Positions 17,693 through 26,574 of a stretch of DNA of 64,000 nucleotides are shown one piece after another. The translations under genes and the position numbers were made by a program. Each line of letters begins with the position of its first letter. The first letter of the stretch is position 1. The notes beneath the pieces are model-generated. The model ran no database searches. It was not told the origin of the DNA and worked only from the letters and a program-made list of their open reading frames with translations. Source of the DNA: Archangium gephyra (lineage in GTDB: Bacteria > Myxococcota > Myxococcia > Myxococcales > Myxococcaceae); NCBI GenBank assembly GCA_003243425.1, contig QFQP01000027.1, positions 39,520 through 103,519 of the forward strand, written 5' to 3'.

Positions 17693-19327
17693 TCACTCCT
17701 TCGCGAGGGCCTTCAACGCCGCTTCTGCCGCGGCCTGACCACAGTCCGGTTCGCCCTTCTCGCGCGGCATGGCCTTCAACGTCTCGAGCGCCGGCATCAC
17801 CTCGGGGCTGCGGAAGTCGACCAGGCGCCTGGCCGCCACGCGCCGCACCGCACAGTCCTTGTTGGCCAGCGCCTGCACGTACAGCTCGGTGAGCGGCAAC
17901 CCCTGCCCCGCGTACTCGACGTCGACGAAGCGCAGCGCGCCCCACTGCGCCCAGCTGGCGTCGCCCCTGGCGACCTTCTGCAACACCGGCAGCGAGTAGG
18001 TCTTGGGCAACGCGGCCATCAGCTTGCGCAGCTTGAGCGTCTCCTGATGACCGTAGTCGTCCGCGAGCGCCGAGAGCGCCAGGGGCTCGAGCGGCTCGGT
18101 CTCGGGCAGCGAGGCCATCAACTTCCACTCCTCGTCGTGGCGGCCGACCTGATGAAGCGCCGTGGCGCGCAGCTGCGTGAGCGCCGCGGTGCGCCCCTGC
18201 TCGCCCAGCTCGTCAATGACCTGCAGCGCTTCACTGCCGCGGCCCGCGCCTATCAACCGCTGCGCCTTGCGCGTGGGCTCGCTGAACCAGGTGAACCACA
18301 GCCCCAGGGTGATGGCGGCCCCCACCCACGCGCCGATCAACGCGGCGATCAACGACGAGGTGCGCCGCTTCTTCACCGGCACCGGCGCAATCGCCGGCGA
18401 CGACAAAGCGAGCACCTCGGCCGTCGACAACGAGAAGAGCCCGGTCGCCGACTGCGGCCGCATCGACGGCTCCTTCTGCAGACACGCGTCGACGGCGGCG
18501 ACCAGACCGGCGAAGTCTCTGAGGTGCGGCGCCATGTCGAGCACCGACGGCGGCCGCTGGTGAATGTGCTGCGCGATGAACTCCCGAGGTGAAGGCCCGG
18601 GGAACGGGTGCCGGCCGGTGAGCGCGCGGAACAGCATCACGCCCAGCGAATAGAGGTCGCTGCGCGCGTCGAGCTGCTGCCCCAGGCCCTGCTCGGGCGA
18701 GATGTACTCGGGCGTACCGAGCACCATGCCCACCTGCGTCACCTGCGACTTCGCGGCGCCCTCTTCGGTGTCCATCAGCCGCGCGATGCCGAAGTCGAGC
18801 AACCGTGGCTGCTCGAGCCCCTCGGCCGACCTGGCCATCACCACGTTGTCGGGCTTGAGGTCGCGGTGAATGATGCCGCGCGCGTGAATCGCCGCGAGGC
18901 CCTGGGCGAGCTGCGAGAGCAGGCGCTCCACCCGGTCGACCGACAGCGGCGCCTCGCGCTGCAACACCTGCTCGAGCGTCTCGCCTTCGACGTACTCCAT
19001 CACCAGACACGGCGCGCCCTCGTGCGTGCCGTAGTCGATGACGCGCACCACCGCGGCGTGCTCCACCGAGCTGAGCAGCAGCGCTTCGCGGCGGAAGCGC
19101 TCCGAAAACCCCGGGGCCGTGGCGAGGTCGTGACGCAGCACCTTCACCGCGACGGTGCGCGACAACGACACCTGCTCGGCGAGGTACACGAAGCCCATGC
19201 CGCCGCTGCCCAGCAGGCGGGTGACGCGGAAGCGGCCGTCGAGAATGAGCGTGCCCGGCTCCAGCGATGCCGAGGGCGACGGAAAAGTCTCGGACAGGCG
19301 CGCGTCGGACATCTCGAAAACGTTCAT
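17693..19327 (-). CDS. Membrane Ser/Thr protein kinase with C-terminal repeats
   Basis: A protein of 544 residues from the ATG at 19327 (ATG at 19312 is an equally good start; the open frame reaches 19420 but without coding look). Kinase domain about 25-290: LLGSGGMGFVYLAE, VAVKVLR, HRDLKPDNVVM, LDFGIA and GTPEYISPEQ are intact. A single transmembrane segment follows (SSLIAALIGAWVGAAITLGLWF), then a periplasmic region with TPR/HEAT-like helices ending KALAKE. PknB-like signalling kinase; the extracytoplasmic helical repeats probably bind a partner protein. Ligand and targets are unknown. Confidence 0.9.
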   Translation of the reverse strand: MNVFEMSDARLSETFPSPSASLEPGTLILDGRFRVTRLLGSGGMGFVYLAEQVSLSRTVAVKVLRHDLATAPGFSERFRREALLLSSVEHAAVVRVIDYGTHEGAPCLVMEYVEGETLEQVLQREAPLSVDRVERLLSQLAQGLAAIHARGIIHRDLKPDNVVMARSAEGLEQPRLLDFGIARLMDTEEGAAKSQVTQVGMVLGTPEYISPEQGLGQQLDARSDLYSLGVMLFRALTGRHPFPGPSPREFIAQHIHQRPPSVLDMAPHLRDFAGLVAAVDACLQKEPSMRPQSATGLFSLSTAEVLALSSPAIAPVPVKKRRTSSLIAALIGAWVGAAITLGLWFTWFSEPTRKAQRLIGAGRGSEALQVIDELGEQGRTAALTQLRATALHQVGRHDEEWKLMASLPETEPLEPLALSALADDYGHQETLKLRKLMAALPKTYSLPVLQKVARGDASWAQWGALRFVDVEYAGQGLPLTELYVQALANKDCAVRRVAARRLVDFRSPEVMPALETLKAMPREKGEPDCGQAAAEAALKALAKE

Positions 19328-19374
19328 CGCATGCACGTGGGCCCCAATGAAGCGTGAATCGTTATGAAGGCCCC

Positions 19375-19947
19375 ATGAGTACCTCGTGGGAAACGTGCCA
19401 GCGGGTGGTGAGTGACGCACTCAACGTGGTGTTGATTCGCGCGCGAACGCCTCCGGAGCGCGTGGCGCGACACTGGGAGCAGAGCACCCAGCTGACCTGG
19501 TTCGGGGCCTCGGCCGACCACTCGCTGCTGCACGTGTCGTGGAGCTTCGGCCGGCTGCGCGGCAACGCCGTACCCGGCCTGCACACCGTCGGCGTGTTTC
19601 AGGTCTCGAAGGCCATCTTCGGGGAGGTCGACGAGAACAGGCTGCGGCACGTGCTCGAGGCGTTGATTCCCGCGGGCACCGATGGCGCGACGAAGGTGTT
19701 CCTGATGCGCGTGTCGGCGCAGCTGGCCGTGGGTGACTGGCTGCTGCGGCACGCGCCGGCGCCCGCCTCGACCGTCTTTCTCAAGCCCGACGGCATCGAC
19801 GTTCCCGCGCCGACACCCCGCTGGCCCGAGCACGCGCGCGACCGCGTGACGCCCGCCGTCTCGAAGATGGACGCGGCCCTCACGAAGCGCATCGAGACGG
19901 TGTTCGCGTCACCGCACGACACGCTGCTCGAGTCACTGCGCGGCTGA
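19375..19947 (+). CDS. Hypothetical protein
   Basis: A 190-residue soluble protein starting at the ATG with GAAGG upstream (an earlier in-frame ATG at 19354 lacks a site). It reads MSTSWETCQRVVSDALNVV and has a mixed alpha/beta profile without signal peptide, cysteine motif or membrane segment. No family was recognised. It is divergent from the membrane kinase gene with 47 bp between starts, so the promoters overlap, and it converges on the P-type ATPase gene with a 15-bp overlap. Confidence 0.65.
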   Translation: MSTSWETCQRVVSDALNVVLIRARTPPERVARHWEQSTQLTWFGASADHSLLHVSWSFGRLRGNAVPGLHTVGVFQVSKAIFGEVDENRLRHVLEALIPAGTDGATKVFLMRVSAQLAVGDWLLRHAPAPASTVFLKPDGIDVPAPTPRWPEHARDRVTPAVSKMDAALTKRIETVFASPHDTLLESLRG

Positions 19948-22353
19948 CCGCTTCACGAACGGCCGGCGCAGCAGCTTCCACACCTCGATGACCGTGGCGG
20001 GCACGAGCCCCAGCCCCAGGGCGATGCCCATCACCTTCCAGCTGAAGGGGCCGAGGTCGAAGAGGTCGTTGGTCCACGGCAACGCCACCAGCCCGAACTG
20101 CAGCGCGATGGTCGTCACCATCACCGCGACGAGCCGCCAGTTGGTGAACACGCCGACCTCGAAGTACACGCGGTCGAAGCTGCGGAAGGCGACGGCGTTG
20201 AAGATCTGCGCGAACACCAGCGTGCTGAAGGCCAGCGTGCGCGCGTGCTCCAGCGTGTCGGTCTCGAGTTCGCGCTCGAAGGCGATGAAGGCCACGCCGC
20301 CCACGAGCAAGCCCGTCGCCACCACGCGCAGCCACTCACGCTTCCCCAGCATCGGCTCGTTCGGAGGCCGCGGCTTGCGGTGCAGCGCGTCGTCGCTCGC
20401 GGGGTCCATCACCAGAGCGAGGGCGGGCAGGCCGTCGGTCACCAGGTTCACCCACAACAGGTGCAACGCCAGCATCGGCAGCGGCAGCCCGACGAGCGAC
20501 GCCGCGAAGGTGACGAGCAGCTCGGCGACGTTGCCGCCCAGCAAGTACACCAGCGTCTTGCGGATGTTGTCGTAGATGCCGCGGCCTTCCTTCACCGCCT
20601 TGATGATGGAGGCGAAGTTGTCGTCGGCGAGCACCATGTCGGCGGCCTCGCGCGTCACTTCGACGCCGGTGATGCCCATGGCGATGCCCACGTGCGCTTC
20701 CTTCAACGCGGGCGCGTCGTTGGTGCCGTCACCGGTCATGGCGACGATTTCGCCCTTCTTCTTCAGCTCACGAACGATGGTGAGTTTGTCTTCTGGCGTG
20801 ACGCGCGCGTAGACGCGACCTTCGAGCGGCTCGTCTTGCTTCACGAGGCCCATCTCGCGGGCGATGGCCGCGGCGGTAGTCGGGTGGTCACCGGTCATCA
20901 TCACCGTGCGAATGCCGGCTTCGTGCGCGGTGGCGATGGCCTTCACCGCTTCTTCGCGCGGCGGATCAGCGAGCCCCAGCAGACCAATCAAGGTGAGCCC
21001 TTCTTCGGGTGGTTGTTCACCCGCGGGCGCATTGGTTCGCGTGGCGATGGCGAGCACGCGCAGCCCACGCGCGGCCATCTCGGCGTTCTTGTCGAGCGCG
21101 CCTTCGGTGCCGGCCACACAGAGCGGCAACATCAGGTCGACCGCGCCCTTCACGTAGAGCACGCCGTCGGCGCGCTCGATGCTCATGCGTTTTCGCACCG
21201 CATCGAAGGGGAAGACCCGCCTGCGCGCGTTCTCCTGCTCGATGGCGTCGCGCTCGATGCCGAGCTCCCGCGCCTTCTCGAGAATCGCCAGCTCCGTCGG
21301 GTCTCCGACGCCACCTTTGTCGTTGAGCTCGGCGTCACAGCTCGCCGCGGCGGCGTAGACGACCTGCTTCTCGTCCTGGCCCCACACTTCCCGCGTGCTC
21401 ATCACGCCGCGCGTGAGCGTGCCCGTCTTGTCGGTGCAGATGACCGTCGCCGACCCCAGCGCTTCGACGGCAGGCAGCTTGCGCACCAGCACGTGCTGAT
21501 CAGCCATGCGCTGCACGCCGATCGCCAGCGCGATGGTGACGATGGCCGGCAACCCTTCGGGCACCGCGGCGACGGCCAGTGAAATCGACGACACCAGCAG
21601 CTCGAGCAACGGCTGACCGCGCCAGATGCCGAGCCCCGCGACCACGCCGACCACCAGCAGGCACAGCCACAGCAACGACCTGCCGACCTTCTCGAGCTGC
21701 AGCTGCAACGGCGTCAGCTGCTCGGTGGCGGTGGCCAGCAGGTTGGCGATCTTCCCGAGCTCGGTCTTCGAGCCGGTGGCGAGCACCTCGGCGCGCCCCG
21801 AGCCGTTGGCGACGGCGGTGCCCATGAAGACCTGGTCGTGTCGTTCGGCCAGCGGCGTCTCGGGCGTGCTCGCGGTGGTGTTCTTCTCGACGGGCACCGA
21901 CTCGCCGGTGAGCGCGGCTTCGATGATGCTGAGCGCGTGCGCCTCGAGCACCCGTGAGTCGGCGGCGACGAGGTCACCTCCTTCGAGCAGCAGCACGTCA
22001 CCGGGCACCACTTCGGCGGCGGGAATCAGCGTGGCCTTGCCGTCGCGCAGCACGCGCGCGCGCGGTGCCGTCATGTTGCGGAGCGCGTGAACGGCCTTCT
22101 CGGCGCGGAACTCCTGCACGAAGCCGACGACCGCGTTGAGCACCACGATGGTGATGATGGCGACGGCCTCGGGCACCTCACCGAGCACGCCCGACACCAC
22201 CGCTGCCACGCCGAGCAGGATGATCATCGGGCTCTTCAACTGCGCGAGCAGGAGCAGCAGCGGGTTGGTGCCCTCTTCACGCTGCAGCTCGTTGGGCCCG
22301 AACTTCGCCAACCGCTCCGCCGCTTCCGCCGAAGTCAGACCCGTGTTCGCCAT
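19933..22353 (-). CDS. P2A-type cation (Ca2+) transporting ATPase
   Basis: An 806-residue P-type ATPase. Visible in order: N-terminal cation-ATPase domain (TSAEAAERLAKFGPNEL), first membrane helices, TGES of the A domain, the PEGLP motif in M4, the phosphorylation site ICTDKTGTLTRG, KGA in the nucleotide domain, MTGDHPTTA, GDGTNDAPALKEAHVGIAMG, then WVNLVTDGLPALAL in M6 and the cation-ATPase C-terminal helices. PEGLP and the N-x-x-T-D of M6 fit Ca2+-pumping P2A enzymes; Mg2+ or Mn2+ specificity cannot be excluded. ATG at 22353 was preferred to a TTG six codons upstream. It probably exports Ca2+ from the cytoplasm. Confidence 0.9.
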   Translation of the reverse strand: MANTGLTSAEAAERLAKFGPNELQREEGTNPLLLLLAQLKSPMIILLGVAAVVSGVLGEVPEAVAIITIVVLNAVVGFVQEFRAEKAVHALRNMTAPRARVLRDGKATLIPAAEVVPGDVLLLEGGDLVAADSRVLEAHALSIIEAALTGESVPVEKNTTASTPETPLAERHDQVFMGTAVANGSGRAEVLATGSKTELGKIANLLATATEQLTPLQLQLEKVGRSLLWLCLLVVGVVAGLGIWRGQPLLELLVSSISLAVAAVPEGLPAIVTIALAIGVQRMADQHVLVRKLPAVEALGSATVICTDKTGTLTRGVMSTREVWGQDEKQVVYAAAASCDAELNDKGGVGDPTELAILEKARELGIERDAIEQENARRRVFPFDAVRKRMSIERADGVLYVKGAVDLMLPLCVAGTEGALDKNAEMAARGLRVLAIATRTNAPAGEQPPEEGLTLIGLLGLADPPREEAVKAIATAHEAGIRTVMMTGDHPTTAAAIAREMGLVKQDEPLEGRVYARVTPEDKLTIVRELKKKGEIVAMTGDGTNDAPALKEAHVGIAMGITGVEVTREAADMVLADDNFASIIKAVKEGRGIYDNIRKTLVYLLGGNVAELLVTFAASLVGLPLPMLALHLLWVNLVTDGLPALALVMDPASDDALHRKPRPPNEPMLGKREWLRVVATGLLVGGVAFIAFERELETDTLEHARTLAFSTLVFAQIFNAVAFRSFDRVYFEVGVFTNWRLVAVMVTTIALQFGLVALPWTNDLFDLGPFSWKVMGIALGLGLVPATVIEVWKLLRRPFVKRSAAQ

Positions 22354-22462
22354 GTGGCACGGTGTAGCCAAACGCGCCGCGGACGCCCGCAGTAATACGG
22401 TACAGACAGGTGTTCAGTGGGTGCGTGTACGACCGCGGACATCGGCGGTCACCGCTCCCGTG

Positions 22463-23317
22463 TCAGCGGCCCCGGTGCGCGCGCTTCATCGAGTACATCC
22501 GCGCGTCCGCGTCTTGGACCGCGGTCGACAGGGGAACGCCCGGGTCAGCGATGGCCACGCCGATGGACAGCGCGAGCGGCACTCCGACGAAGTCACGGTT
22601 GTGCATGGCCACTGCTTCTTCCAACCGCGTCGCCAGGGTCTGCACCACGCTCGCGTCACGGCCTGCGGCGAGCACCGCGAACTCGTCACCGCCGATGCGC
22701 GCCACGAGGTCGCTTTCACGAAACGTCGAACGCAACACGGTCGCCGTGCGCCGCAACAACGCATCACCCGCGGCGTGCCCACCTTCGTCGTTGACGCGCT
22801 TCAACCCGTCGAGGTCGACCATCACCACGCCCACGGGGTGCGGCCCGCGCTCGTCGAGCCGCGCGAGCGCTTCGTCGAACGCGCTCCGGTTCGCGAGCCC
22901 GGTCAGCGCGTCGTGCGTCGACAGAAACAGCAGCCGGTCTTCGAGGCGCCGGCGATCCGTCAAGTCGCGCATGACCGCGATGGTGAACGCGCCACCACCG
23001 ATGGTCACCGGCGCCAGGGTGATCTCCACCGGCACCTCCGTGCCGTCGCGCCGCAACGCGCACACCTCGAGCGAATGACGGCCCATCTGTCGCCGCACCG
23101 GAGTGCCCGTGTACTGCGCGCGCCAGCGCACGTGCGCGTCGCGACTGCCGGTGGGCACCAACGTCTCGACCGGGCGGCCCTTCAACGCCTCGCGGCCGTA
23201 GCCCAGCAGCCGTTCGGTCTGCGCGTTGACGAGTACGATGCGGCCCTTCTCGTCGGCCACGATGACGGCGTCGGGCGCCGCTTCGAGCAGCGCGTTCGCG
23301 AATTGGTCGAACTCCAT
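22463..23317 (-). CDS. PAS-GGDEF diguanylate cyclase
   Basis: A 284-residue soluble signalling protein. A PAS domain (about 1-115; EAAPDAVIVADEKGRIVLVNAQ) is followed by a short coiled linker and a GGDEF domain with the intact active site RIGGDEF and an inhibitory I-site RESD exactly five residues before it, so product-inhibited cyclic-di-GMP synthesis is expected. The start at 23317 is supported by GGGGGGAAG upstream and by the standard PAS beginning; the frame is open further upstream to 23410. It is divergent from rtcB, and a 12-bp inverted repeat flanks the intergenic region. Confidence 0.88.
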   Translation of the reverse strand: MEFDQFANALLEAAPDAVIVADEKGRIVLVNAQTERLLGYGREALKGRPVETLVPTGSRDAHVRWRAQYTGTPVRRQMGRHSLEVCALRRDGTEVPVEITLAPVTIGGGAFTIAVMRDLTDRRRLEDRLLFLSTHDALTGLANRSAFDEALARLDERGPHPVGVVMVDLDGLKRVNDEGGHAAGDALLRRTATVLRSTFRESDLVARIGGDEFAVLAAGRDASVVQTLATRLEEAVAMHNRDFVGVPLALSIGVAIADPGVPLSTAVQDADARMYSMKRAHRGR

Positions 23318-23337
23318 GTGCTTCCCCCCGAATGCCA

Positions 23338-23431
23338 TTCGCATTCTGAAGAGCCGCCCACCACGCGCCAAGCGTCGCACGTTGCGTCGGAGGAAGTGAG
23401 CGCTCAACACCCACCCGCGTCAGAATGCGAA
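23338..23431. promoter_or_regulatory. Widely spaced 12-bp perfect inverted repeat between dgc and rtcB
   Basis: TTCGCATTCTGA at 23338-23349 and its exact complement TCAGAATGCGAA at 23420-23431 flank 70 nt of the intergenic region between two divergent genes. The left arm also overlaps the small palindrome GAATGcCATTC (23330-23340). Such repeated half-sites suggest a DNA-binding regulator acting on both promoters; a large stem-loop in the leader is the alternative. Confidence 0.5.
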
Positions 23432-23468
23432 CACCGCGTTCGTCGAGCGCGCCTCGGAGACGATCGTC

Positions 23469-24815
23469 ATGAGCTGGAAGCAAACACTCGTCAACGCCGG
23501 GCCCGCGCACTGGGTGCTGCCGAAGACGAAGACCATGCGCTGCGACGCGCACCTGTTTCTGTCCGACGCGCTGCTCTTCGGCGCAGACGGCGGTGGGGGC
23601 GTGGAAGAAGACGTGTTCGCGCAGGTCGTGAACGCGTGCAGCTTTCCCGGTGCCAGGCGCGTGGCGCTGACGCCCGATTGCCACGTCGGCTACGGCGTTC
23701 CCATCGGCACGGCCATCGAGACCGAAGGCATCTTGCTGCCCACGGCGGCGGGCTACGACATCGGCTGCGGCATGGTGCAGTTGTCGACCTCGCTCACGTG
23801 GGACGACGTGGCCGACGTGCAGAAGCGCCGCATGTGGATCGACGCGGTCGTGCAGCGCATCGGCGTCGGCGTCGGTCAGCCGGGGGCCGGCGCGCGGGTC
23901 GGGGCGACGAAGAAGCTCAAGGAGGTCGTGCGCTACGGCGCGAAGGCGTTGGGCCGCGGGCACGACGTCACCGAGCGCGCGTGCATTCCCGTCGAAGACG
24001 ACACCGTCGACATTCCCGAAGAGGCGTGGAGCAAGCGTTCACAGCTCGGCTCACTCGGCGGTGGGAATCACTTCTGCGAGATGCAGGTCGACCAGGACGG
24101 TCGCGTGTGGGTGATGCTGCACACGGGCAGCCGCGGCTTCGGCTGGAACATCGCGAAGGGCTTCTTCGTGCGGGGCGCGACGCTGCTCGGGCTCACGGGC
24201 AAGTCGGAAGACAAGGTGTGGTTCGACGCCGAGTCGCCCACCGGCCGCGCGTACTGGAACCTGCACAACATGGCGGCGAACTTCGCCATCGCCAATCGCC
24301 TGCTCATCGGTGAGGCGGTGTGCGAGGCCATCGAGCAGGTCTTCGGTGGTGAAGCGCGCGTCTATTACGAGATCTCCCACAACCTGATTCAGCTCGAAGA
24401 CGGGCGCTTCGTGGCGCGCAAGGGCGCGACGCGTGCGTTCCCCGGTGGGCACCCGTCGTTGAAGGGCACGCCGTGGGCCGCGCGTGGTCACCCGATTCTG
24501 ATTCCAGGTTCCATGGAGACCGGCAGCGCCATCCTCTTCGCCGAGGCCGGCGCGAAGGACTCGATTCACTCCATCAATCACGGTGCGGGGCGTGCGCTCT
24601 CGCGCGCGAAGGCCAAACGCGTGCTCGACCAGAAGCAGACCGACCTGCGCATGGGCAAGCTGGGCGTGGTGCTCAACACGCGTCACACCCCGCTCGACGA
24701 GTCAGGGCCCTGTTACAAGGACCTCAACCAGGTGCTGGGCGCGGTGGAGCTCGCCGGCCTCGCGAAGGTCGAACGTCGCCTGCGCCCCATCGCCTGCATC
24801 AAGGGCAACGATTGA
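23469..24815 (+). CDS. rtcB: RNA-splicing ligase RtcB
   Basis: A 448-residue GTP- and Mn2+-dependent ligase joining 2',3'-cyclic phosphate or 3'-phosphate ends to 5'-OH ends of RNA. Metal ligands and the nucleophile are in place: D70-C-H, C100 in YDIGCGM, H201 in GGGNHF, H218 in HTGSRG, H304, and H371 in INHGAGRAL, the histidine guanylylated in the family. Length is typical of bacterial RtcB. No archease or rtcA gene follows; the gene stands alone and divergent from a diguanylate cyclase gene. No RtcR gene or sigma54 promoter was found nearby. Confidence 0.93.
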   Translation: MSWKQTLVNAGPAHWVLPKTKTMRCDAHLFLSDALLFGADGGGGVEEDVFAQVVNACSFPGARRVALTPDCHVGYGVPIGTAIETEGILLPTAAGYDIGCGMVQLSTSLTWDDVADVQKRRMWIDAVVQRIGVGVGQPGAGARVGATKKLKEVVRYGAKALGRGHDVTERACIPVEDDTVDIPEEAWSKRSQLGSLGGGNHFCEMQVDQDGRVWVMLHTGSRGFGWNIAKGFFVRGATLLGLTGKSEDKVWFDAESPTGRAYWNLHNMAANFAIANRLLIGEAVCEAIEQVFGGEARVYYEISHNLIQLEDGRFVARKGATRAFPGGHPSLKGTPWAARGHPILIPGSMETGSAILFAEAGAKDSIHSINHGAGRALSRAKAKRVLDQKQTDLRMGKLGVVLNTRHTPLDESGPCYKDLNQVLGAVELAGLAKVERRLRPIACIKGND

Positions 24816-24853
24816 CGCCGCAGCGCCCGCATTGATCAGCGCGTTCACGTGTC

Positions 24854-26029
24854 TCACGGTGAGCGACTGAGCGCCGCGGCCACTTCGGCGCTCTCGTTGA
24901 TGACGCGCTGGCTGAACGCGCTCTGGTCCTGGAAGTAGCCGAACGCGCGCAACGCCCGCGGATCATTCCCGACGCGATCGATGCGGCGGAGGTCGAAGCG
25001 CGTGTCGAACACGAAGGCATCGGCGTGGTTCGACAGGTCGAGTTGCCGCTGGTTCTTCGCGTTGGTCAGCGCGCGCGACGCGACGTGACAGCTCGCGCAG
25101 TCGGCGGTCCTGGGCGACAGCCGCTGCGGGTGCTCGAGCCTGAGCGCAGACGTGATGGCCTTCTGCAGCGTGCGGTCGTCGGTGAGCCGCATCTCCTGTT
25201 CCGACAGCAGCACCAGCAGGTCGTCGCCTGGCGCTGCGGGCTGGAGATCTCCCGCACGAAACGCGGGCGTGCCGAGCTCCTGCACGCCCTGCTCGGTGAC
25301 CGCGTTGAGCCGCGGAATCGGGTCGGCCACCAGCCCGCCGTTCTTCACGTCGAACGCACCGAAGCGCCAGGCGACGTCTTCCTGCAGCAACCGCATGAAC
25401 GCCACGCGCGAGAGGTTCTGCGCGCCACACAGCTGGCTGATCATCTCGCGGAGCTTCACCGCATACGCGCCGTTGACGCCTTCGCGTTTGATCACCGGGT
25501 GCACGTCGAGCGGCAGCCCGGCGGTCGCGCCCCGGGCCATGGCCTTGAGCCCGGTCACGCGGCTGATCAGCTGCGCCCAGTCGTCGTCGCTCAAGTCGTA
25601 GAAGAGGTGAATCGCGGCGTCGCGCGTCGAGGTGAGCGGCGTGAACGTCACCGGCTGTGCCACCAGTCGCACCTGCTTGATGCAGCCCGAGTTGAGCGCG
25701 TCTTTCGGGAAGCACGGGTCGACCCGCACGCCGATGATCCTGAACTCGTCGTGAATCGTGCCGTTCAGCTGATCAGGCACCAGCAGCGGCAGCCCGTCGT
25801 AGAGCGCTTTCGGGAACAACGTGCCCCGCGCGCCCACCGCTTCGAACGACAACAGCGCGTCGCGCTGCGAGGCGTGCGGCAATGGCAACAGCCAGCTCAC
25901 GTCGTTGAGGTCGAAACCGCCGTCGGTCTGCACCGGGTCGGGGCCACCATCGACCCCGCCATCGCGCTCGGGAACCTGGCCGCCACAGCCCACCAACACC
26001 GTCAGAAGACCCGCGAGCACGCAGCGCAT
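24854..26029 (-). CDS. Lipoprotein with one CxxCH heme motif
   Basis: A 391-residue putative lipoprotein. ATG at 26029 gives MRCVLAGLLTVLVGC, a lipobox (LVGC), followed by a DGGVDGGPD spacer like those of other myxobacterial surface lipoproteins. The body contains no known enzyme motif but has DCASCHV near residue 335, a single c-type heme attachment motif, in a region with SNHADAFVF. This layout (lipid anchor, long N-terminal domain, one heme) recalls outer-membrane c-type cytochrome-associated proteins, but function is unknown. The longer open frame upstream covers the cspA leader and is not believed. Confidence 0.75.
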   Translation of the reverse strand: MRCVLAGLLTVLVGCGGQVPERDGGVDGGPDPVQTDGGFDLNDVSWLLPLPHASQRDALLSFEAVGARGTLFPKALYDGLPLLVPDQLNGTIHDEFRIIGVRVDPCFPKDALNSGCIKQVRLVAQPVTFTPLTSTRDAAIHLFYDLSDDDWAQLISRVTGLKAMARGATAGLPLDVHPVIKREGVNGAYAVKLREMISQLCGAQNLSRVAFMRLLQEDVAWRFGAFDVKNGGLVADPIPRLNAVTEQGVQELGTPAFRAGDLQPAAPGDDLLVLLSEQEMRLTDDRTLQKAITSALRLEHPQRLSPRTADCASCHVASRALTNAKNQRQLDLSNHADAFVFDTRFDLRRIDRVGNDPRALRAFGYFQDQSAFSQRVINESAEVAAALSRSP

Positions 26030-26116
26030 GACGCGCGCGAACAGCAAGCTGTGTACCGCCCGACAACCCGTTGATCCGCCCGGTTGGACGCACTGCGTCG
26101 ACTCAGAAATTCGACG

Positions 26117-26133
26117 CTTCCATTCAATGGAAG
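26117..26133. promoter_or_regulatory. 17-bp palindrome in the cspA upstream region
   Basis: CTTCCATTCAATGGAAG is a near-perfect palindrome (8-bp arms, one central base). It lies 144 bp ahead of cspA and 87 bp ahead of the divergent lipoprotein gene. It may be an operator or a hairpin in a long cold-shock leader. The rest of 26030-26277 shows only short AT-richer patches (for example before the cspA start) and no confident promoter. Confidence 0.35.
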
Positions 26134-26277
26134 ACAGGAGATTCGAGTGCTTAGACCTGATCAATTCGCCCCTCTTCCCCTTTGGCGGGAATGCGGATAC
26201 TGGGTGCCCCGCGTCAGCCTCATGGGGGGCGCCGGAGCGCATTCAGCGACCCGAATTTCGAAAGCAGAAAAAGCAAA

Positions 26278-26484
26278 ATGGCACTTGGTACTGTGAAGTG
26301 GTTCAACGATGCGAAGGGTTTCGGTTTCATCAGCCAGGACGGCGGCGGCGACGACGTGTTCTGCCACCACACGGCGATTCAGGCCGATGGCTTCCGCACC
26401 CTCGCTGAGGGTCAGAAGGTCGAGTTCGACGTGAACCGCGGCCCCAAGGGCCTCCAGGCGGCGAACGTTCGTCTCGTCGGCTGA
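26278..26484 (+). CDS. Cold-shock protein (CspA family)
   Basis: A 68-residue single cold-shock domain protein: MALGTVKWFNDAKGFGFISQ holds the RNP1 motif KGFGFI, and DDVFCHHTAI holds RNP2 (VFCHH instead of the common VFVHF). It binds single-stranded RNA/DNA as a chaperone. The true start is the ATG at 26278; the open frame reaches 96 bp upstream but that part is leader. The preceding bases are A-rich (GAAAAAGCAAA) without a strong Shine-Dalgarno, a feature compatible with control through leader RNA structure. An intrinsic terminator follows, so it is monocistronic. Confidence 0.93.
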   Translation: MALGTVKWFNDAKGFGFISQDGGGDDVFCHHTAIQADGFRTLAEGQKVEFDVNRGPKGLQAANVRLVG

Positions 26485-26510
26485 GCCCTCGCTTCATCTG
26501 AAGCACCCGC

Positions 26511-26552
26511 AGGCCCGGTCTCTCTCGAAGAGGCTGGGCCTTCGTATTTCTG
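26511..26552 (+). terminator. Intrinsic terminator of cspA
   Basis: AGGCCCGGTCTCT and AGAGGCTGGGCCT pair into a 13-bp stem (two G-U pairs) around a CTCGA loop, followed by TTCGTATTTC. It begins 27 bp after the cspA stop and precedes the next gene. Confidence 0.8.
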
Positions 26553-26574
26553 GCGACGCAGGTAGAACGAAGCC

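Noticed and set aside
23318..23468. Sigma54 (RtcR-type) promoter before rtcB
   Set aside because: GC and TGC elements with the required spacing were not found; GCACGTTGC lacks the gap between the -24 and -12 elements.
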